Shown: positions 1 to 10,333, numbered from the stretch's first letter. The stretch: 64,000 nt of DNA from Maribacter sp. (GCA_011050675.1 DRFI01000027.1:1-64000), one strand, 5' to 3'. The notes: generated from the sequence alone by a model not told the origin. Numbers and translations: made by a program.

Positions 1-3000
1 GTCAATCAGTTGATTTTAATTTAAACTATACAAAAGACGTAGAATCTGCTATTGTAGTGGTGCGCTTTAAAAGTCCCGAAGGTACTAATCTAGGTCAGGC
101 ATCAACAACGGTAACGGAAAATACAGGTAATGTAATATTAAGTGTCGTAGCACCAGAAAGTGCGGGAAGCAACTATAGTTTACAAGCTCAATTACTTTCT
201 ACCACCTATGCAGGTTTGGCAAATGATGAAGTAGCCGATGTAACTGTAGAGTCCAATGAGCCGGTCTTCGAAAATTCCATTACAATTATTGATCCACCAG
301 CTACAGTTACGGCAGAGCAGATGGTTGATATAAATGTAAATTATACCAAGGCAATTGATACTGCTTATGTGTTAGTTCGCTTTAAAAGTCCTACGGGAGA
401 TAATTTAGGTCAAGGAATAGAAACGGTTACTGCAGATTCTAATGCTATAAATGTTAGTGTTTTGGCTCCTGATACTGCTGGTGCTGATTATAGTATACAA
501 GCACAATTACTATCAACTACTTGGGCTGGTTTAACCGAGGATAATGCTACGGGAGTTACCGTAGAAGAATTTACGCCACCTACAGGCGACAATACTTTAG
601 AAATTGTCAATACATCTGCTGATCCTATTAATAATGGAACAATTAGGCGTGTTAACATTAGTTACAATTTACTGCAGGCCAGTAGAATTTTAGTTGAAGT
701 TCGTGATAGCGGAGTAGCTGCGGGAAGTAATAAAATTGGGCAGGTATGGGTAGATGTTCAGGCAGGTACTAACACCGTTGGTGTCGATTTAGTAGTTAAT
801 AGTGGTAATCCAAAAGCAACCAACCGTATACAGGCAGTATTATTTGAAGGTAATTCATGGACGCCAATTAGTATTGCAGAGGCTCCACATTTATTAGTGA
901 GTAAAGGAGATGGTACTATTACGTATAGAGATCAACCTTATAATTACGATAATAGTCAAAACCTTCTTTTTGAAGAGGATTTGGGTAGCGGATATTACAC
1001 CAATTGGTTTGTAAACAATGGTTGGATAGGTGATATACAAGCTAAGTTTGGTCCTGCAGAGCAAGAATCATGGGTAGATTGGGATAACAATGGTTTCGAG
1101 TCTGGACAAACGCACGCAGAATTTGATATTAAAATACAAAAATATTCTTGGCACAATTGGAAGGAACAAGGGTTAAATCGTGGATATCCTACGAAAATAG
1201 CTGATGTAGAAAATCCAATAACTTGTACGTATACAGGTCAATGGGCTCCTAATAGTGAGGGTAGAACATTTTTTAATATGACTGCCTGGTTGTATAATGG
1301 CGGTGGTGATTTAAACAATAACGCATATTCTAAAAGTGATATCATTGTTCATACATGGGACAATTCTGGAAATCTTGCGCAAAGATATGCCGAAGACCCA
1401 AATGATAGTTTAGAACCGTTGGAAACAATTAGCAGTGGTGGCATTGCTTATCATGTATTAAAAAGAAATACTGGTGGTTATGGCGAGGCAGCGACATATA
1501 ATATTGTTCCTGTTAACAATCCAAGAGCCGGAAACTGGAATACTGCTTTTGATACGGCACCTTTTAATGTCTCTTTAGATATGAAAGACATTTTAGAGAA
1601 ATTAATTGCTGTTGATTCTAATAGTACAACACCTACTCTTGATAACCAATGGTTTATTCATGGTTTAGAGTGGACGTTTATCGGGTCTTCTGGAGATACT
1701 ATTGGTGGGGATTATGTAGGTGATAGTAAAGCTAAATTTACATTATTGAACTACACTATTCCAGATTTATTGGCTAGCACCGCATCTGGTGGAGACAATA
1801 GTTTAGAAATAGTAGATACGTCTTCTGAAGCAATTAATAATGGAAGTTTAAAACAGGTTAATATTAAATATAATGTTAGCCAAGCTAGTAGAATATTGGT
1901 AGAGGTTAGAGATAGTGAAGATGCTGCCAGTAGTAATAAAATAGGTCAAATTTGGGTAGATGTAGAAGCGGGAGAAGATACTGTAGCGGTAGATTTAATT
2001 GTAAATGATGGTAATCCAGGAGATACAAATCTTATTCAAGCCTTGTTATTTGAAGGTAATTCTTGGACGCCAATTTTAATTCCAGAAGTTCCAAGTTTAG
2101 TAGTTGCTAAAGGAGACGGAACATTAATATATAGAGGCCAACCTACAGCGGGCAACAAACAAAATGAATTGTTTCAGCAAGACTTAGGTGAGGGTTATTG
2201 GACCAACTATTATATTGCTGACGGATGGCAAGGTCCTTTACAAATGAAATTTGATCCATTAGGTTCGCCGTCATGGATAGAATGGGAAAATCAAAATGAT
2301 GCTAATGGCGGACATAAAGAATTTGATATTAAAATTCAAAAATTCTCATGGCACGAGTGGAAAGATGTTGAAGAAAGAGGCTACCCAACTGCTGTAAAGG
2401 ATATCAACTTTCCGCTAGAAACTACATTAGAAGGTCGTTGGAGTCCTGGAAGTAGTGGAAAAGGACAAATAAATATGACGGCTTGGGTTACCGAAAATGG
2501 TGATATGGGCGGAAATAGGGTAGATATTATTGTTCACGCATTTGATAACTCAGGTAATTTTAGACAGAAGTATGATGATGCAAATGTTGATGGCAGTCAT
2601 AGCTTCAATAACATTGGTGAGTTTACAGCTAATAACGGATTAACATACCAAATATTAAGAACCTTGCCTGGTTACATTGGTGAAATGGCATCTTATAATT
2701 TAATTCCTGATGAGATAGTACAGGATGATCCAAGAGCAGATTATACCAATGAACTAATTTCTGCTACAATTGATATGAAAAATATTATTGATAATATCAT
2801 TCAAAAAGAATCTGAGTTCGTTGGAGATCAAATTCCAATAACTGAAGATTGGCAGATTAATGGTTTGGAGTGGACAGTTGTTGGGCAATCTGCAAGTACA
2901 GATACTGACGGTCAACCTATACCTAGTAGTCAAGGTAGATTTACATTCGAAAGCTATAGTATTCCAGATTTAGTTGGTGGTACTCCGGTTTATAGCAATA

Positions 3001-4553
3001 CGTTAAAAATTGTCAATACATCTGCTGATCCTATTAATAATGGAACAATTAGGCGTGTTAACATTAGTTATAATTTACTGCAGGCCAGTAGAATTTTGGT
3101 TGAGGTACGTGATGGTGAAGATGCTGCGACTAGTAATAAAATAGGTCAAGTGTGGATAGATGTAGAGGCTGGTGCCGATACTGTTAGTGTAGATTTAGTG
3201 GTTGATAACGGTTGGCCAGGGGATACAAATGTTATTCAAGCAGTTTTGTTTGAAGGGGACTCATGGAATCCGATTTCATTGAATAAAATACCTCAAATGT
3301 TTGTTGATAAAGGCGACGGAACAATTACGTATAGAGGTCAGCTTTCAGCAGATAATAACCAAAATATTCTTTTTGAACAAAATCTTGGAAATGGCTATAC
3401 CACAAACTACAATATTGTAGATGGTTGGGTAGGACCGTTACAAATGAAATTTGATCCTGTTGCTTCTTTATCTTGGATTGAGTGGGAGAATCAGAATATT
3501 GAAAGTGAAGGTGCTAAAGAATTTGAAATAAAAATTCAAAAATCTTCATCCAATCAAGATAACGCTGATTCTGGTTACCCTACCAAAATTGAGACGATTA
3601 ATTTACCGTTAACAGCAACCTTAAACGGAAATTGGAATACAGGAAGTAGTGGAAGAGCTAGTGTTAACCTAACGGCAAGACTAACCAAAGAAGGAGACCT
3701 AAGTGGTGAAAAAGCTAACATTAAAGTTTATGTTTTTGATAATTCTGGAAACTTCGGAAACGGAAATGGTCATGGATACGGAAACGGACATGGAAAGGGT
3801 AACAAAAATGGAAAGAGTTATTCAAAAGGAAATGGAAACGGCAATGGCAATGGTCACGGTAATGGAAACGGACATGGTAATGGGCGAGACAATAATAACA
3901 TAGGTCAGTTTACATCTAATGGGTTAACGTACCAAGTACTAAGAACAATATCAGAATCTTCAGATGTTGTCGCTACCTATTCTGTTGTTTCGAATAGTGT
4001 TTTGCAAAGAAATTCAAGTGCTGAGTTTTCAATTGATGCTATTGAATCTACTATCGATATGAAAGATATTATTGATAATGTTATTAAGGTAGAATCAAGA
4101 AATGGAAACCATAATCAAAGTTCTTTAATAGATGAGAATTGGTTTATTAATGAATTAGGTTGGACAGTAGAAGGATTGTCTGAGAGTACTGTTTCTAGAA
4201 ATATAACTATAGCTAGTAGTAAGGGTAGATTCACCTTTACTGATTATGTGTTGCCTAACATAAGTGACAGTGTTACTAGTGACGACAACGATAATGGAGA
4301 GGACATTTCAATACATTTTTATCCTAACCCTTTTAAGAATAACTTGAATTATGAATACAGTTCTTCAGTAGATGAACCAATATTTATCGATTTCTATTCG
4401 AATAATGGAAGATTTGTAAAAAGAGTTAAAAATGAAAAAGGTTCTTTTGGCACCAGTAATACTATCAGAACAAATCAGTTCAAAAAAGGCCTTTACCTTG
4501 TTAGAATTAAGTTTCAAAATAGAGTAGAAACCACAAAGCTGATTAAGAATTAA
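1..4553 (+). CDS. Giant modular secreted protein with T9SS sorting domain (5' end outside window)
   Basis: The reading frame is open to the left edge (frame of base 3), and the repeat sequence runs through the GTG at 57, so this is the 3' part of a longer gene. About 1,515 residues are visible. First come two ~95-residue Ig-like repeats sharing NYTK, RFKSP and QAQLLSTT (about 3-580). Then come three ~400-residue modules starting near 595, 1797 and 2998. Each module has an Ig-like part (ILVEVRD, SNKIGQ, VLFEG.SW) followed by ~290 residues with conserved EFDIKIQK, GYPT and a DMKDI segment. The last ~80 residues (HFYPNPF to GLYLVRIKF) are a type A T9SS sorting domain, so export through the outer membrane is expected. 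I do not recognise the 290-residue part. A carbohydrate-binding or carbohydrate-cleaving role is only suggested by the sugar operon downstream. Confidence 0.85.
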   Translation, partial: QSVDFNLNYTKDVESAIVVVRFKSPEGTNLGQASTTVTENTGNVILSVVAPESAGSNYSLQAQLLSTTYAGLANDEVADVTVESNEPVFENSITIIDPPATVTAEQMVDINVNYTKAIDTAYVLVRFKSPTGDNLGQGIETVTADSNAINVSVLAPDTAGADYSIQAQLLSTTWAGLTEDNATGVTVEEFTPPTGDNTLEIVNTSADPINNGTIRRVNISYNLLQASRILVEVRDSGVAAGSNKIGQVWVDVQAGTNTVGVDLVVNSGNPKATNRIQAVLFEGNSWTPISIAEAPHLLVSKGDGTITYRDQPYNYDNSQNLLFEEDLGSGYYTNWFVNNGWIGDIQAKFGPAEQESWVDWDNNGFESGQTHAEFDIKIQKYSWHNWKEQGLNRGYPTKIADVENPITCTYTGQWAPNSEGRTFFNMTAWLYNGGGDLNNNAYSKSDIIVHTWDNSGNLAQRYAEDPNDSLEPLETISSGGIAYHVLKRNTGGYGEAATYNIVPVNNPRAGNWNTAFDTAPFNVSLDMKDILEKLIAVDSNSTTPTLDNQWFIHGLEWTFIGSSGDTIGGDYVGDSKAKFTLLNYTIPDLLASTASGGDNSLEIVDTSSEAINNGSLKQVNIKYNVSQASRILVEVRDSEDAASSNKIGQIWVDVEAGEDTVAVDLIVNDGNPGDTNLIQALLFEGNSWTPILIPEVPSLVVAKGDGTLIYRGQPTAGNKQNELFQQDLGEGYWTNYYIADGWQGPLQMKFDPLGSPSWIEWENQNDANGGHKEFDIKIQKFSWHEWKDVEERGYPTAVKDINFPLETTLEGRWSPGSSGKGQINMTAWVTENGDMGGNRVDIIVHAFDNSGNFRQKYDDANVDGSHSFNNIGEFTANNGLTYQILRTLPGYIGEMASYNLIPDEIVQDDPRADYTNELISATIDMKNIIDNIIQKESEFVGDQIPITEDWQINGLEWTVVGQSASTDTDGQPIPSSQGRFTFESYSIPDLVGGTPVYSNTLKIVNTSADPINNGTIRRVNISYNLLQASRILVEVRDGEDAATSNKIGQVWIDVEAGADTVSVDLVVDNGWPGDTNVIQAVLFEGDSWNPISLNKIPQMFVDKGDGTITYRGQLSADNNQNILFEQNLGNGYTTNYNIVDGWVGPLQMKFDPVASLSWIEWENQNIESEGAKEFEIKIQKSSSNQDNADSGYPTKIETINLPLTATLNGNWNTGSSGRASVNLTARLTKEGDLSGEKANIKVYVFDNSGNFGNGNGHGYGNGHGKGNKNGKSYSKGNGNGNGNGHGNGNGHGNGRDNNNIGQFTSNGLTYQVLRTISESSDVVATYSVVSNSVLQRNSSAEFSIDAIESTIDMKDIIDNVIKVESRNGNHNQSSLIDENWFINELGWTVEGLSESTVSRNITIASSKGRFTFTDYVLPNISDSVTSDDNDNGEDISIHFYPNPFKNNLNYEYSSSVDEPIFIDFYSNNGRFVKRVKNEKGSFGTSNTIRTNQFKKGLYLVRIKFQNRVETTKLIKN
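601..704 (+). repeat. Near-identical DNA copy of 3007-3110
   Basis: The first ~100 bases of module 1 match 3007-3110 at the start of module 3, with four mismatches that I counted by eye. The rest of the modules differ much more. This points to a recent duplication or gene conversion inside the gene. Confidence 0.85.
3007..3110 (+). repeat. Near-identical DNA copy of 601-704
   Basis: Partner of the repeat at 601-704. Just after this stretch the protein switches to resembling module 2 (GEDAA, VDVEAG-type sequence), so module 3 looks like a mosaic of modules 1 and 2. Confidence 0.85.
3756..3890 (+). repeat. In-frame low-complexity Asn-Gly-His coding repeat
   Basis: About 45 residues made of NG, HG and KG units sit in module 3, where modules 1 and 2 have a short ordinary loop. 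The DNA is built from degenerate 6-base units such as GGAAAC, GGTAAT and GGACAT and stays in frame. It is probably a flexible loop that grew by repeat expansion. A side effect is a spurious Met/Thr/Glu-rich reading frame on the same strand, which I do not count as a gene. Confidence 0.9.
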
Positions 4554-4589
4554 ATAGAATAGTAAGTAAATTTAGTTAATAGTTGAAAA

Positions 4590-4620
4590 GGCTGCCCATT
4601 CATTTAGGCGGCTTTTTTTT
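4590..4620 (+). terminator. Rho-independent terminator after the modular protein gene
   Basis: A 7-bp stem (GGCTGCC with GGCGGCT, two G-T wobbles) around a 10-base loop is followed by eight T. It lies 37 bases after the stop codon. Confidence 0.8.
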
Positions 4621-4774
4621 ATGGTTATTCTGGGGTATTAAAATAAACTGAACTGATGAGTACATGTTGTATTTGTGCAGTTTCAATATCACTATGTTAA
4701 AAGATTGTAATAGAAGTTGAACGAGTATATGCTACATTATATTATAAATGTCTCAATAACACTTAATAATATAT

Positions 4775-4782
4775 TATATTTG
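4775..4782 (+). promoter_or_regulatory. Possible -7 box for the ara operon
   Basis: TATATTTG fits the Bacteroidota -7 consensus TAnnTTTG. It lies only 21 bases before the araB start, and no clear TTG -33 box is at the usual 17-23 spacing, so support is weak. Confidence 0.35.
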
Positions 4783-4803
4783 GTTATATAAAATAGTAGA
4801 GAA

Positions 4804-6477
4804 TTGAAAAATTATGTAATTGGTTTAGATTATGGGTCCGACTCAGTAAGAGCGGTATTGATAGATGCAGAAACCGGACATGAGGTATTGTCAAAAGTGC
4901 ATTGGTATCGTCGTTGGAAAGAAAATAAGTACTGTAATGCGTCTATAAATCAATTTAGACAGCATCCGTTAGATCATATAGAGGGGCTAGAAGTTGTTAT
5001 TAAATCTGTAGTAACCGAAAGTAATGTTGCATCAGAGTTAATAAAAGGTATTTGTATAGATACGACGGGGTCTTCTCCAATTCCGGTTGATCAAGAAGGT
5101 AGGCCATTAGCATTAACTAAAGGTTTTGAAGAAAACCCTAATGCAATGATGATGCTATGGAAAGATCATACAGCCATTAAAGAAGCTAATGAAATTAATG
5201 AGCTAGCTAATAATTGGGGTGGTGAAAACTATACCAAATTTGAAGGAGGAATTTATTCCTCAGAATGGTTTTGGGCAAAAATATTACATGTAATCCGCGA
5301 AGATAATTCAGTCAAAAATTCTGCATATTCTTGGATGGAACATTGCGATGTAATGACTTATTTACTTATAGAGAATAAAGATTTAAAATCATTTAAACGA
5401 AGTAGGTGTGCAGCGGGCCATAAGGCTATGTGGCATAAATCATGGAATGGTTTACCAGCCAAAGAATTTTTGGAACAATTAGACCCATACTTGGCTAATC
5501 TTAGAGATAGATTATTCGATGAGACATATACATCAAATGAGGTTGCAGGAAACTTAAGTGAAGAATGGGCTAAAAAACTAGGTCTTACAACTAAAACAGT
5601 TATAGCGGTAGGTACATTTGATGCTCACGCTGGTGCTCTTGGGGCAAAGATTAAAGAGAATGTTTTGGTAAGGGTTATGGGTACTTCAACCTGCGATGTT
5701 ATGGTTTCTTCAAAGAAATTTATGGGAGATAATCCGGTAAAAGGTATTTGTGGGCAAGTTGATGGTTCTGTTATTCCTGGGTTAGAAGGTTTAGAAGCAG
5801 GGCAGTCTGCTTTTGGTGATGTTCTAGCATGGTTTAAAGATATGTTGTCGTGGCCAATTGATAATTTAGTATTGTCATCGAATATTCTTACCGATGCTCA
5901 AAAAGCTGAGCTTAAAGAAGAAATAGAACATAATTTCATTAAAAAAATAAGCGCTCAAGCAGAGAAAATTCCTCTTGATGAAAGTATACCAACAGCGTTA
6001 GATTGGATTAATGGGAGAAGAACGCCAGATGCAAATCAAGAATTAAAAGCAGCGATGTCTAACTTATCTTTAGGCACAGAAGCACCACATATATTTAAAG
6101 CACTGGTTAACGCTATTTGTTTTGGCTCTAAAAAAATAGTAGAGCGTTTTGAAGAAGAAGGTATATGTATAGATAGTGTTATTGGTATTGGTGGCGTTGC
6201 AAGAAAATCACCATTTATAATGCAAACATTGGCTAATGTATTAAACAAGCCAATTAAAGTAGCGGCCTCAGATCAAGCACCTGCATTAGGTGCTGCTATT
6301 TATGCTGCTGTTGCTGCAGGGATTTATGCCGATGTTATTGAAGCTAGTGAGAAAATGGGCAGTGATTTTGAAGCCACTTATTATCCTAAAGAAGAGAAGG
6401 TAGCAGCCTATAAAGAACAGATGCAATCATATAACGAATTGAGTTCGTTTATAGAAAATAGTATTAAAAACAAATAA
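4804..6477 (+). CDS. araB: Ribulokinase
   Basis: FGGY-family kinase of 557 aa, the usual ribulokinase length. It phosphorylates L-ribulose to L-ribulose-5-phosphate in the cytoplasm. Visible signatures are the N-terminal phosphate loop GLDYGSDS (7-14), the [15 protein letters not shown] stretch, DAHAGALGA (about 272), MGTSTCD (about 291), GLEAGQSAFGD and the C-terminal nucleotide-binding GGVARKSP (about 462). The start is TTG at 4804, because GLDYG must lie within ~10 residues of the N-terminus in this family and no ATG fits. It is the first gene of an operon, and its TAA directly abuts the araD ATG. A paralogous AraB-like kinase lies at 56364-58052. The identity is firm because araD and araA follow. 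Confidence 0.96.
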   Translation: MKNYVIGLDYGSDSVRAVLIDAETGHEVLSKVHWYRRWKENKYCNASINQFRQHPLDHIEGLEVVIKSVVTESNVASELIKGICIDTTGSSPIPVDQEGRPLALTKGFEENPNAMMMLWKDHTAIKEANEINELANNWGGENYTKFEGGIYSSEWFWAKILHVIREDNSVKNSAYSWMEHCDVMTYLLIENKDLKSFKRSRCAAGHKAMWHKSWNGLPAKEFLEQLDPYLANLRDRLFDETYTSNEVAGNLSEEWAKKLGLTTKTVIAVGTFDAHAGALGAKIKENVLVRVMGTSTCDVMVSSKKFMGDNPVKGICGQVDGSVIPGLEGLEAGQSAFGDVLAWFKDMLSWPIDNLVLSSNILTDAQKAELKEEIEHNFIKKISAQAEKIPLDESIPTALDWINGRRTPDANQELKAAMSNLSLGTEAPHIFKALVNAICFGSKKIVERFEEEGICIDSVIGIGGVARKSPFIMQTLANVLNKPIKVAASDQAPALGAAIYAAVAAGIYADVIEASEKMGSDFEATYYPKEEKVAAYKEQMQSYNELSSFIENSIKNK

Positions 6478-7179
6478 ATGAGTGTTAATTATAATGCACT
6501 AAAGTTAGAATGCTATAAGGCAAATATGGAGCTTAATGAACTGGGCTTGGTTATTTATACTTTTGGCAATGTAAGTGCAGTTGATCGTGAAAATGGTGTT
6601 TTTGCTATTAAACCGAGTGGTGTGCCTTACGAGGTTTTAAAACCTGAAAATATGGTAATTGTCGATTTTGATAATAACATAATTGAGGGGGAACTAAGAC
6701 CGTCGTCAGATACAAAAACACATGCCTATTTATATAAAAATTGGGATGATATTGGTGGTATTGCACATACGCATGCTATGTATTCGGTAGCTTGGGCTCA
6801 AGCACAAAATGATATTCCTATTTTTGGTACAACACATGCAGATCATTTAACTGCAGATATTCCGTGTGCTGCACCAATGAACGATAAACTTATTAGTGGT
6901 AATTATGAGCACAATACGGGTATTCAAATTTTAGATTGCTTTAAAGAAAAAGGTCTTTCGCATACAGAAGTAGAAATGATTTTAATTAGTAATCATGGCC
7001 CTTTTACATGGGGTAAAGATGCGGCAAAAGCCGTTTATAATAGTAAAGTGTTAGAAACGATAGCCCAAATGGCAACGTTAACATTACAGATAAATCCAAA
7101 AGCGCCTAAGCTTAAAGATTCATTAATTAAAAAGCATTATGAGCGTAAACATGGTAATAATGCCTATTACGGTCAATAA
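6478..7179 (+). CDS. araD: L-ribulose-5-phosphate 4-epimerase
   Basis: Class II aldolase/AraD family, 233 aa, full length. It converts L-ribulose-5-phosphate to D-xylulose-5-phosphate through a zinc-dependent retro-aldol step and so feeds the pentose phosphate pathway. Seen in the sequence: the GNVS substrate loop (about 30-33), KPSGVPY, the zinc pair HTH at 97-99, the third zinc His in NHGPF (H173), an Asp at 122 matching the catalytic Asp, and C-terminal tyrosines at the place of the catalytic Tyr. The ATG begins on the base after the araB stop, so translation is probably coupled. The order araB-araD-araA supports the assignment. Confidence 0.96.
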   Translation: MSVNYNALKLECYKANMELNELGLVIYTFGNVSAVDRENGVFAIKPSGVPYEVLKPENMVIVDFDNNIIEGELRPSSDTKTHAYLYKNWDDIGGIAHTHAMYSVAWAQAQNDIPIFGTTHADHLTADIPCAAPMNDKLISGNYEHNTGIQILDCFKEKGLSHTEVEMILISNHGPFTWGKDAAKAVYNSKVLETIAQMATLTLQINPKAPKLKDSLIKKHYERKHGNNAYYGQ

Positions 7180-7196
7180 AGGATAGAAAAATTAAA

Positions 7197-8708
7197 ATGA
7201 TAGATACTTCTCAAAAAGAAATATGGTTTGTTACAGGTAGCCAACATTTATATGGTGATGATACACTGAAACAAGTAGCCAAAAATTCGCAGGAAATTGT
7301 AAAAGGTTTTAATACATCATCCCTTATACCAATTACCATAGTTTATAAGCCAACGGTAAAAACTTCAGACGAAATTACAGCGGTATGTCAAGATGCTAAT
7401 ATTTCAAAAAACTGTATTGGAATAATAACATGGATGCATACTTTTTCACCTGCAAAAATGTGGATAAAGGGGTTAACTATTCTAAACAAACCACTTTGTC
7501 ATTTACATACACAATTCAATGCCGAAATTCCTTGGAAATCTATTGACATGGATTTTATGAATCTAAATCAATCTGCACATGGTGATAGAGAATTTGGCTT
7601 CATGATGACCAGAATGCGTAAAAAGCGAAAGGTTGTAGTAGGGCATTGGCAAGATGAACGAGTACAGAAAAAATTGGACATTTGGTCTAGGGTTGTACTA
7701 GGTTGGGATGAGTTACAAAATTTAAAGGTTGCTAGAATTGGCGACAATATGCGTGGAGTAGCTGTAACTGAAGGTGATAAGGTAGATGCTCAAATGAGAT
7801 TCGGGTTTTCTGTAAATGGCTATGATTCTTCTGATGTTGTTAAGTATATCAACAAAGTAACCGATAGTGAATTAAATAAATTATTGGTTATATATGAAGA
7901 TAGTTATGAATTAACAACATCCCTTAAAAAGGGAGGTGATCAAAGGGAATCTTTGGTCAACGCTGCTAAAATAGAGTTAGGCTTACGTAAATTTTTGGAA
8001 GAAGGTGGTTTTAAAGCATTCACGGATACTTTTGAAAATCTGGGTGAACTAAAGCAATTGCCCGGCCTTGCGGTACAAAGATTAATGGCAGATGGATATG
8101 GCTTTGGTGGTGAAGGTGATTGGAAAACCGCAGCTATGGTTAGGGCTTTAAAAGTTATGAATACAGGTTTAGAAGGTGGTGTTTCGTTTATGGAAGACTA
8201 CACCTATCATTTTACACCACAAGGATCATACGTTTTAGGTTCACATATGCTAGAAATCTGCCCATCTATTGCTGATGAGCATAAACCTTCGTGTCAAGTA
8301 CATCCTTTAGGAATTGGTGGTAAAGAAGATCCTGCTAGGTTGGTATTTAATACAGCAACTGGTAGCGCCATAAATGTTTCATTGGTAGATATGGGTAACA
8401 GGTTTAGATTGGTTGTAAATGAAGTAGAGGCTGTAAAACCCGCTGAAGATTTACCTAATTTACCTGTTGCAAGAGTATTGTGGGATGCCAAACCAAATTT
8501 AGAAATTGCGGCAACTGCTTGGATTTTGGCTGGTGGAGCGCATCACACGGTATATTGTCAAAATCTAGATTCAGAATATATGGAAGACTTTGCAGATATA
8601 GCGGGTATAGAATTACTTGTAATTGATGAGAGAACAACTGTAAGGGATTTTAAAGATAGAATTAATGCCAACGAAGCATACTATCATATGTTTCAGCATA
8701 GATTTTAA
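7197..8708 (+). CDS. araA: L-arabinose isomerase
   Basis: 503 aa, the normal length. It interconverts L-arabinose and L-ribulose and uses a divalent metal, commonly manganese. The family signatures present are [12 protein letters not shown] at the N-terminus, [12 protein letters not shown], the two active-site glutamates in GFGGEGDWK and [10 protein letters not shown], and metal-binding histidines in GSHMLE and AGGAHHTVY. It starts 17 bases after araD, with GGATAG about 10 bases before the ATG acting as ribosome binding site. It is the third gene of the operon, with the putative sugar carrier next. Confidence 0.97.
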   Translation: MIDTSQKEIWFVTGSQHLYGDDTLKQVAKNSQEIVKGFNTSSLIPITIVYKPTVKTSDEITAVCQDANISKNCIGIITWMHTFSPAKMWIKGLTILNKPLCHLHTQFNAEIPWKSIDMDFMNLNQSAHGDREFGFMMTRMRKKRKVVVGHWQDERVQKKLDIWSRVVLGWDELQNLKVARIGDNMRGVAVTEGDKVDAQMRFGFSVNGYDSSDVVKYINKVTDSELNKLLVIYEDSYELTTSLKKGGDQRESLVNAAKIELGLRKFLEEGGFKAFTDTFENLGELKQLPGLAVQRLMADGYGFGGEGDWKTAAMVRALKVMNTGLEGGVSFMEDYTYHFTPQGSYVLGSHMLEICPSIADEHKPSCQVHPLGIGGKEDPARLVFNTATGSAINVSLVDMGNRFRLVVNEVEAVKPAEDLPNLPVARVLWDAKPNLEIAATAWILAGGAHHTVYCQNLDSEYMEDFADIAGIELLVIDERTTVRDFKDRINANEAYYHMFQHRF

Positions 8709-8740
8709 TTAATATCAAATTCACTAAGAAAAAATAAATT

Positions 8741-10333
8741 ATGGGGATTATTTCATTTATAGGATTTACATTATTAGTGGCTATAATAGCTTATGTATCA
8801 ACACGTAAAACGGATGAAAAATCCTCTGATGGTTATTTCTTAGGTGGAAGAAGTTTAACAGGACCAATCATTGCAGGTTCGTTGTTATTGACGAACCTAT
8901 CTACAGAACAAATTGTGGGCGTAAATGGTGTGTCTTTTAGAGATGGTCTGCCAATTGTAGCGTATGAAGTTCTAGCTGCTGTTGCAATGGTGTTTACCGC
9001 TTTTGTTTTACTACCCAAATATTTAAAAAGTGGAATTGCTACTATACCGCAGTTTTTAGAAAATAGATATAGTAAATCTACCAAAACCATAGTTTCATTA
9101 TTGTTTCTATTAGGGTACGCAATTTCAATGCTACCAACCGTATTGTATTCTGGTGCATTAGCGATTAATACGATGTTTGATATTCCAGAGGCATTGGGTG
9201 TAGGGCCAGAACAAGCACTCTGGATAACGGTATGGTCTATTGGATTAATAGGTAGTGTCTATGCTATTTTTGGAGGTTTGCGCGCGGTAGCGGTGTCAGA
9301 TTCAATTAATGCTGTTGGTTTAATAATTGGTGGTATGCTTATTCCAATTTTTGGGTTAATGTATATTGGCGATGGTAATGTATTTACTGGTTTAAATACA
9401 TTGACCACAGCACTTCCTGAGAAATTTGATATCATTGGAGGCCCTGATTCTGATGTGCCTTTTTGGACCATATTTACAGGTATGATTATTGTTAATTTTT
9501 ATTATTGGGGAACTAACCAAGCAATTATACAGAGAGCTTTAGGAGCTAAAAATTTAAAAGAAGGTCAAAAAGGTCTTTTGCTAGCTGCCTTTCTAAAAAT
9601 ACTAGGACCAATTATTGTGGTATTACCAGGTATTATTGCCTTCTATATTTTTAAAGGTGATTTAGCAAATGCAGATGAAGCTTATCCTATGCTGGTTAAA
9701 AAGATACTGCCTACAGCGTTTGTCGGTTTTTTTGCAGCTGTTCTTTTCGGGGCTATTTTAAGTTCGTTTAATAGTGCCTTAAATAGTTCTGTAACCTTAT
9801 TTGGGTTAGATTTCTACAAGCAATATATTGATAAGAATGCCTCTGATGTTAAGATTGTAAAAGCAGGTAAAATATTCGGAGCTTTTTTAGCTATATTCTC
9901 TATGGCTATAGCACCACTTCTATATGGTGTACAAGGTGGGATTTTTACCTATTTACAAGAGTTGAACGGTACGCATAGTGTGCCAATCTTAGCGATTGTA
10001 ATTGTTGGTATTTTCTCTAAACGTGTTACGGCTAAGGGAGCGAATATGGCAATTTTGTTTAGTGTAATAACGTACTTGGTTGCATTGTATGTTGTTAGAC
10101 CTATCAGTATAGAGAACGGTACTTATTTCCCGCATTTTTTACACCTTATGGGTATAATATTCGCTTTGGCATTGATAATTATGTTTACGGTAAGTTACTT
10201 TAAACCAAGAGAAACTGATTACGTTCAAGTATATACCAAACAAGTGGATATTCAAAATTGGAAGTATCTAAAACCTGTAGGATATAGTATTTGTGGAATT
10301 GTATTATTAATTTACATTTACTTTGCTAATTAA
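8741..10333 (+). CDS. Sodium:solute symporter (SSS family), probable L-arabinose carrier
   Basis: 530-aa integral membrane protein of the SSS (SGLT-like) family with about 13-14 hydrophobic segments. Typical sequences are YFLGGRSL near residue 35, TNLSTEQIVGVNG in the first core helix, YAIFGGLRAVAVSD, and AAVLFGAILSSFNSALNSS. It sits 32 bases after araA in the same direction, so sodium-driven uptake of L-arabinose is the natural inference. The family also carries glucose, galactose, myo-inositol and others, and specificity cannot be read from sequence. It probably ends the operon. No clear terminator is visible in the 175 bases before the next gene. Confidence 0.88.
   Translation: MGIISFIGFTLLVAIIAYVSTRKTDEKSSDGYFLGGRSLTGPIIAGSLLLTNLSTEQIVGVNGVSFRDGLPIVAYEVLAAVAMVFTAFVLLPKYLKSGIATIPQFLENRYSKSTKTIVSLLFLLGYAISMLPTVLYSGALAINTMFDIPEALGVGPEQALWITVWSIGLIGSVYAIFGGLRAVAVSDSINAVGLIIGGMLIPIFGLMYIGDGNVFTGLNTLTTALPEKFDIIGGPDSDVPFWTIFTGMIIVNFYYWGTNQAIIQRALGAKNLKEGQKGLLLAAFLKILGPIIVVLPGIIAFYIFKGDLANADEAYPMLVKKILPTAFVGFFAAVLFGAILSSFNSALNSSVTLFGLDFYKQYIDKNASDVKIVKAGKIFGAFLAIFSMAIAPLLYGVQGGIFTYLQELNGTHSVPILAIVIVGIFSKRVTAKGANMAILFSVITYLVALYVVRPISIENGTYFPHFLHLMGIIFALALIIMFTVSYFKPRETDYVQVYTKQVDIQNWKYLKPVGYSICGIVLLIYIYFAN

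Noticed and set aside
57-59. GTG as the start codon of the first gene
   Set aside because: The same frame is open to the window edge, and its residues before 57 match the following repeat, so the gene begins outside the window.
3756-3890. CRISPR-like array
   Set aside because: The units are only about 6 bases, have no unique spacers, and are translated in frame as part of a larger protein.
3703-3903. Met/Thr/Glu-rich reading frame inside the first gene
   Set aside because: It is the out-of-frame reading of the NG/HG repeat, has no start signals, and lies wholly within a clear coding sequence.
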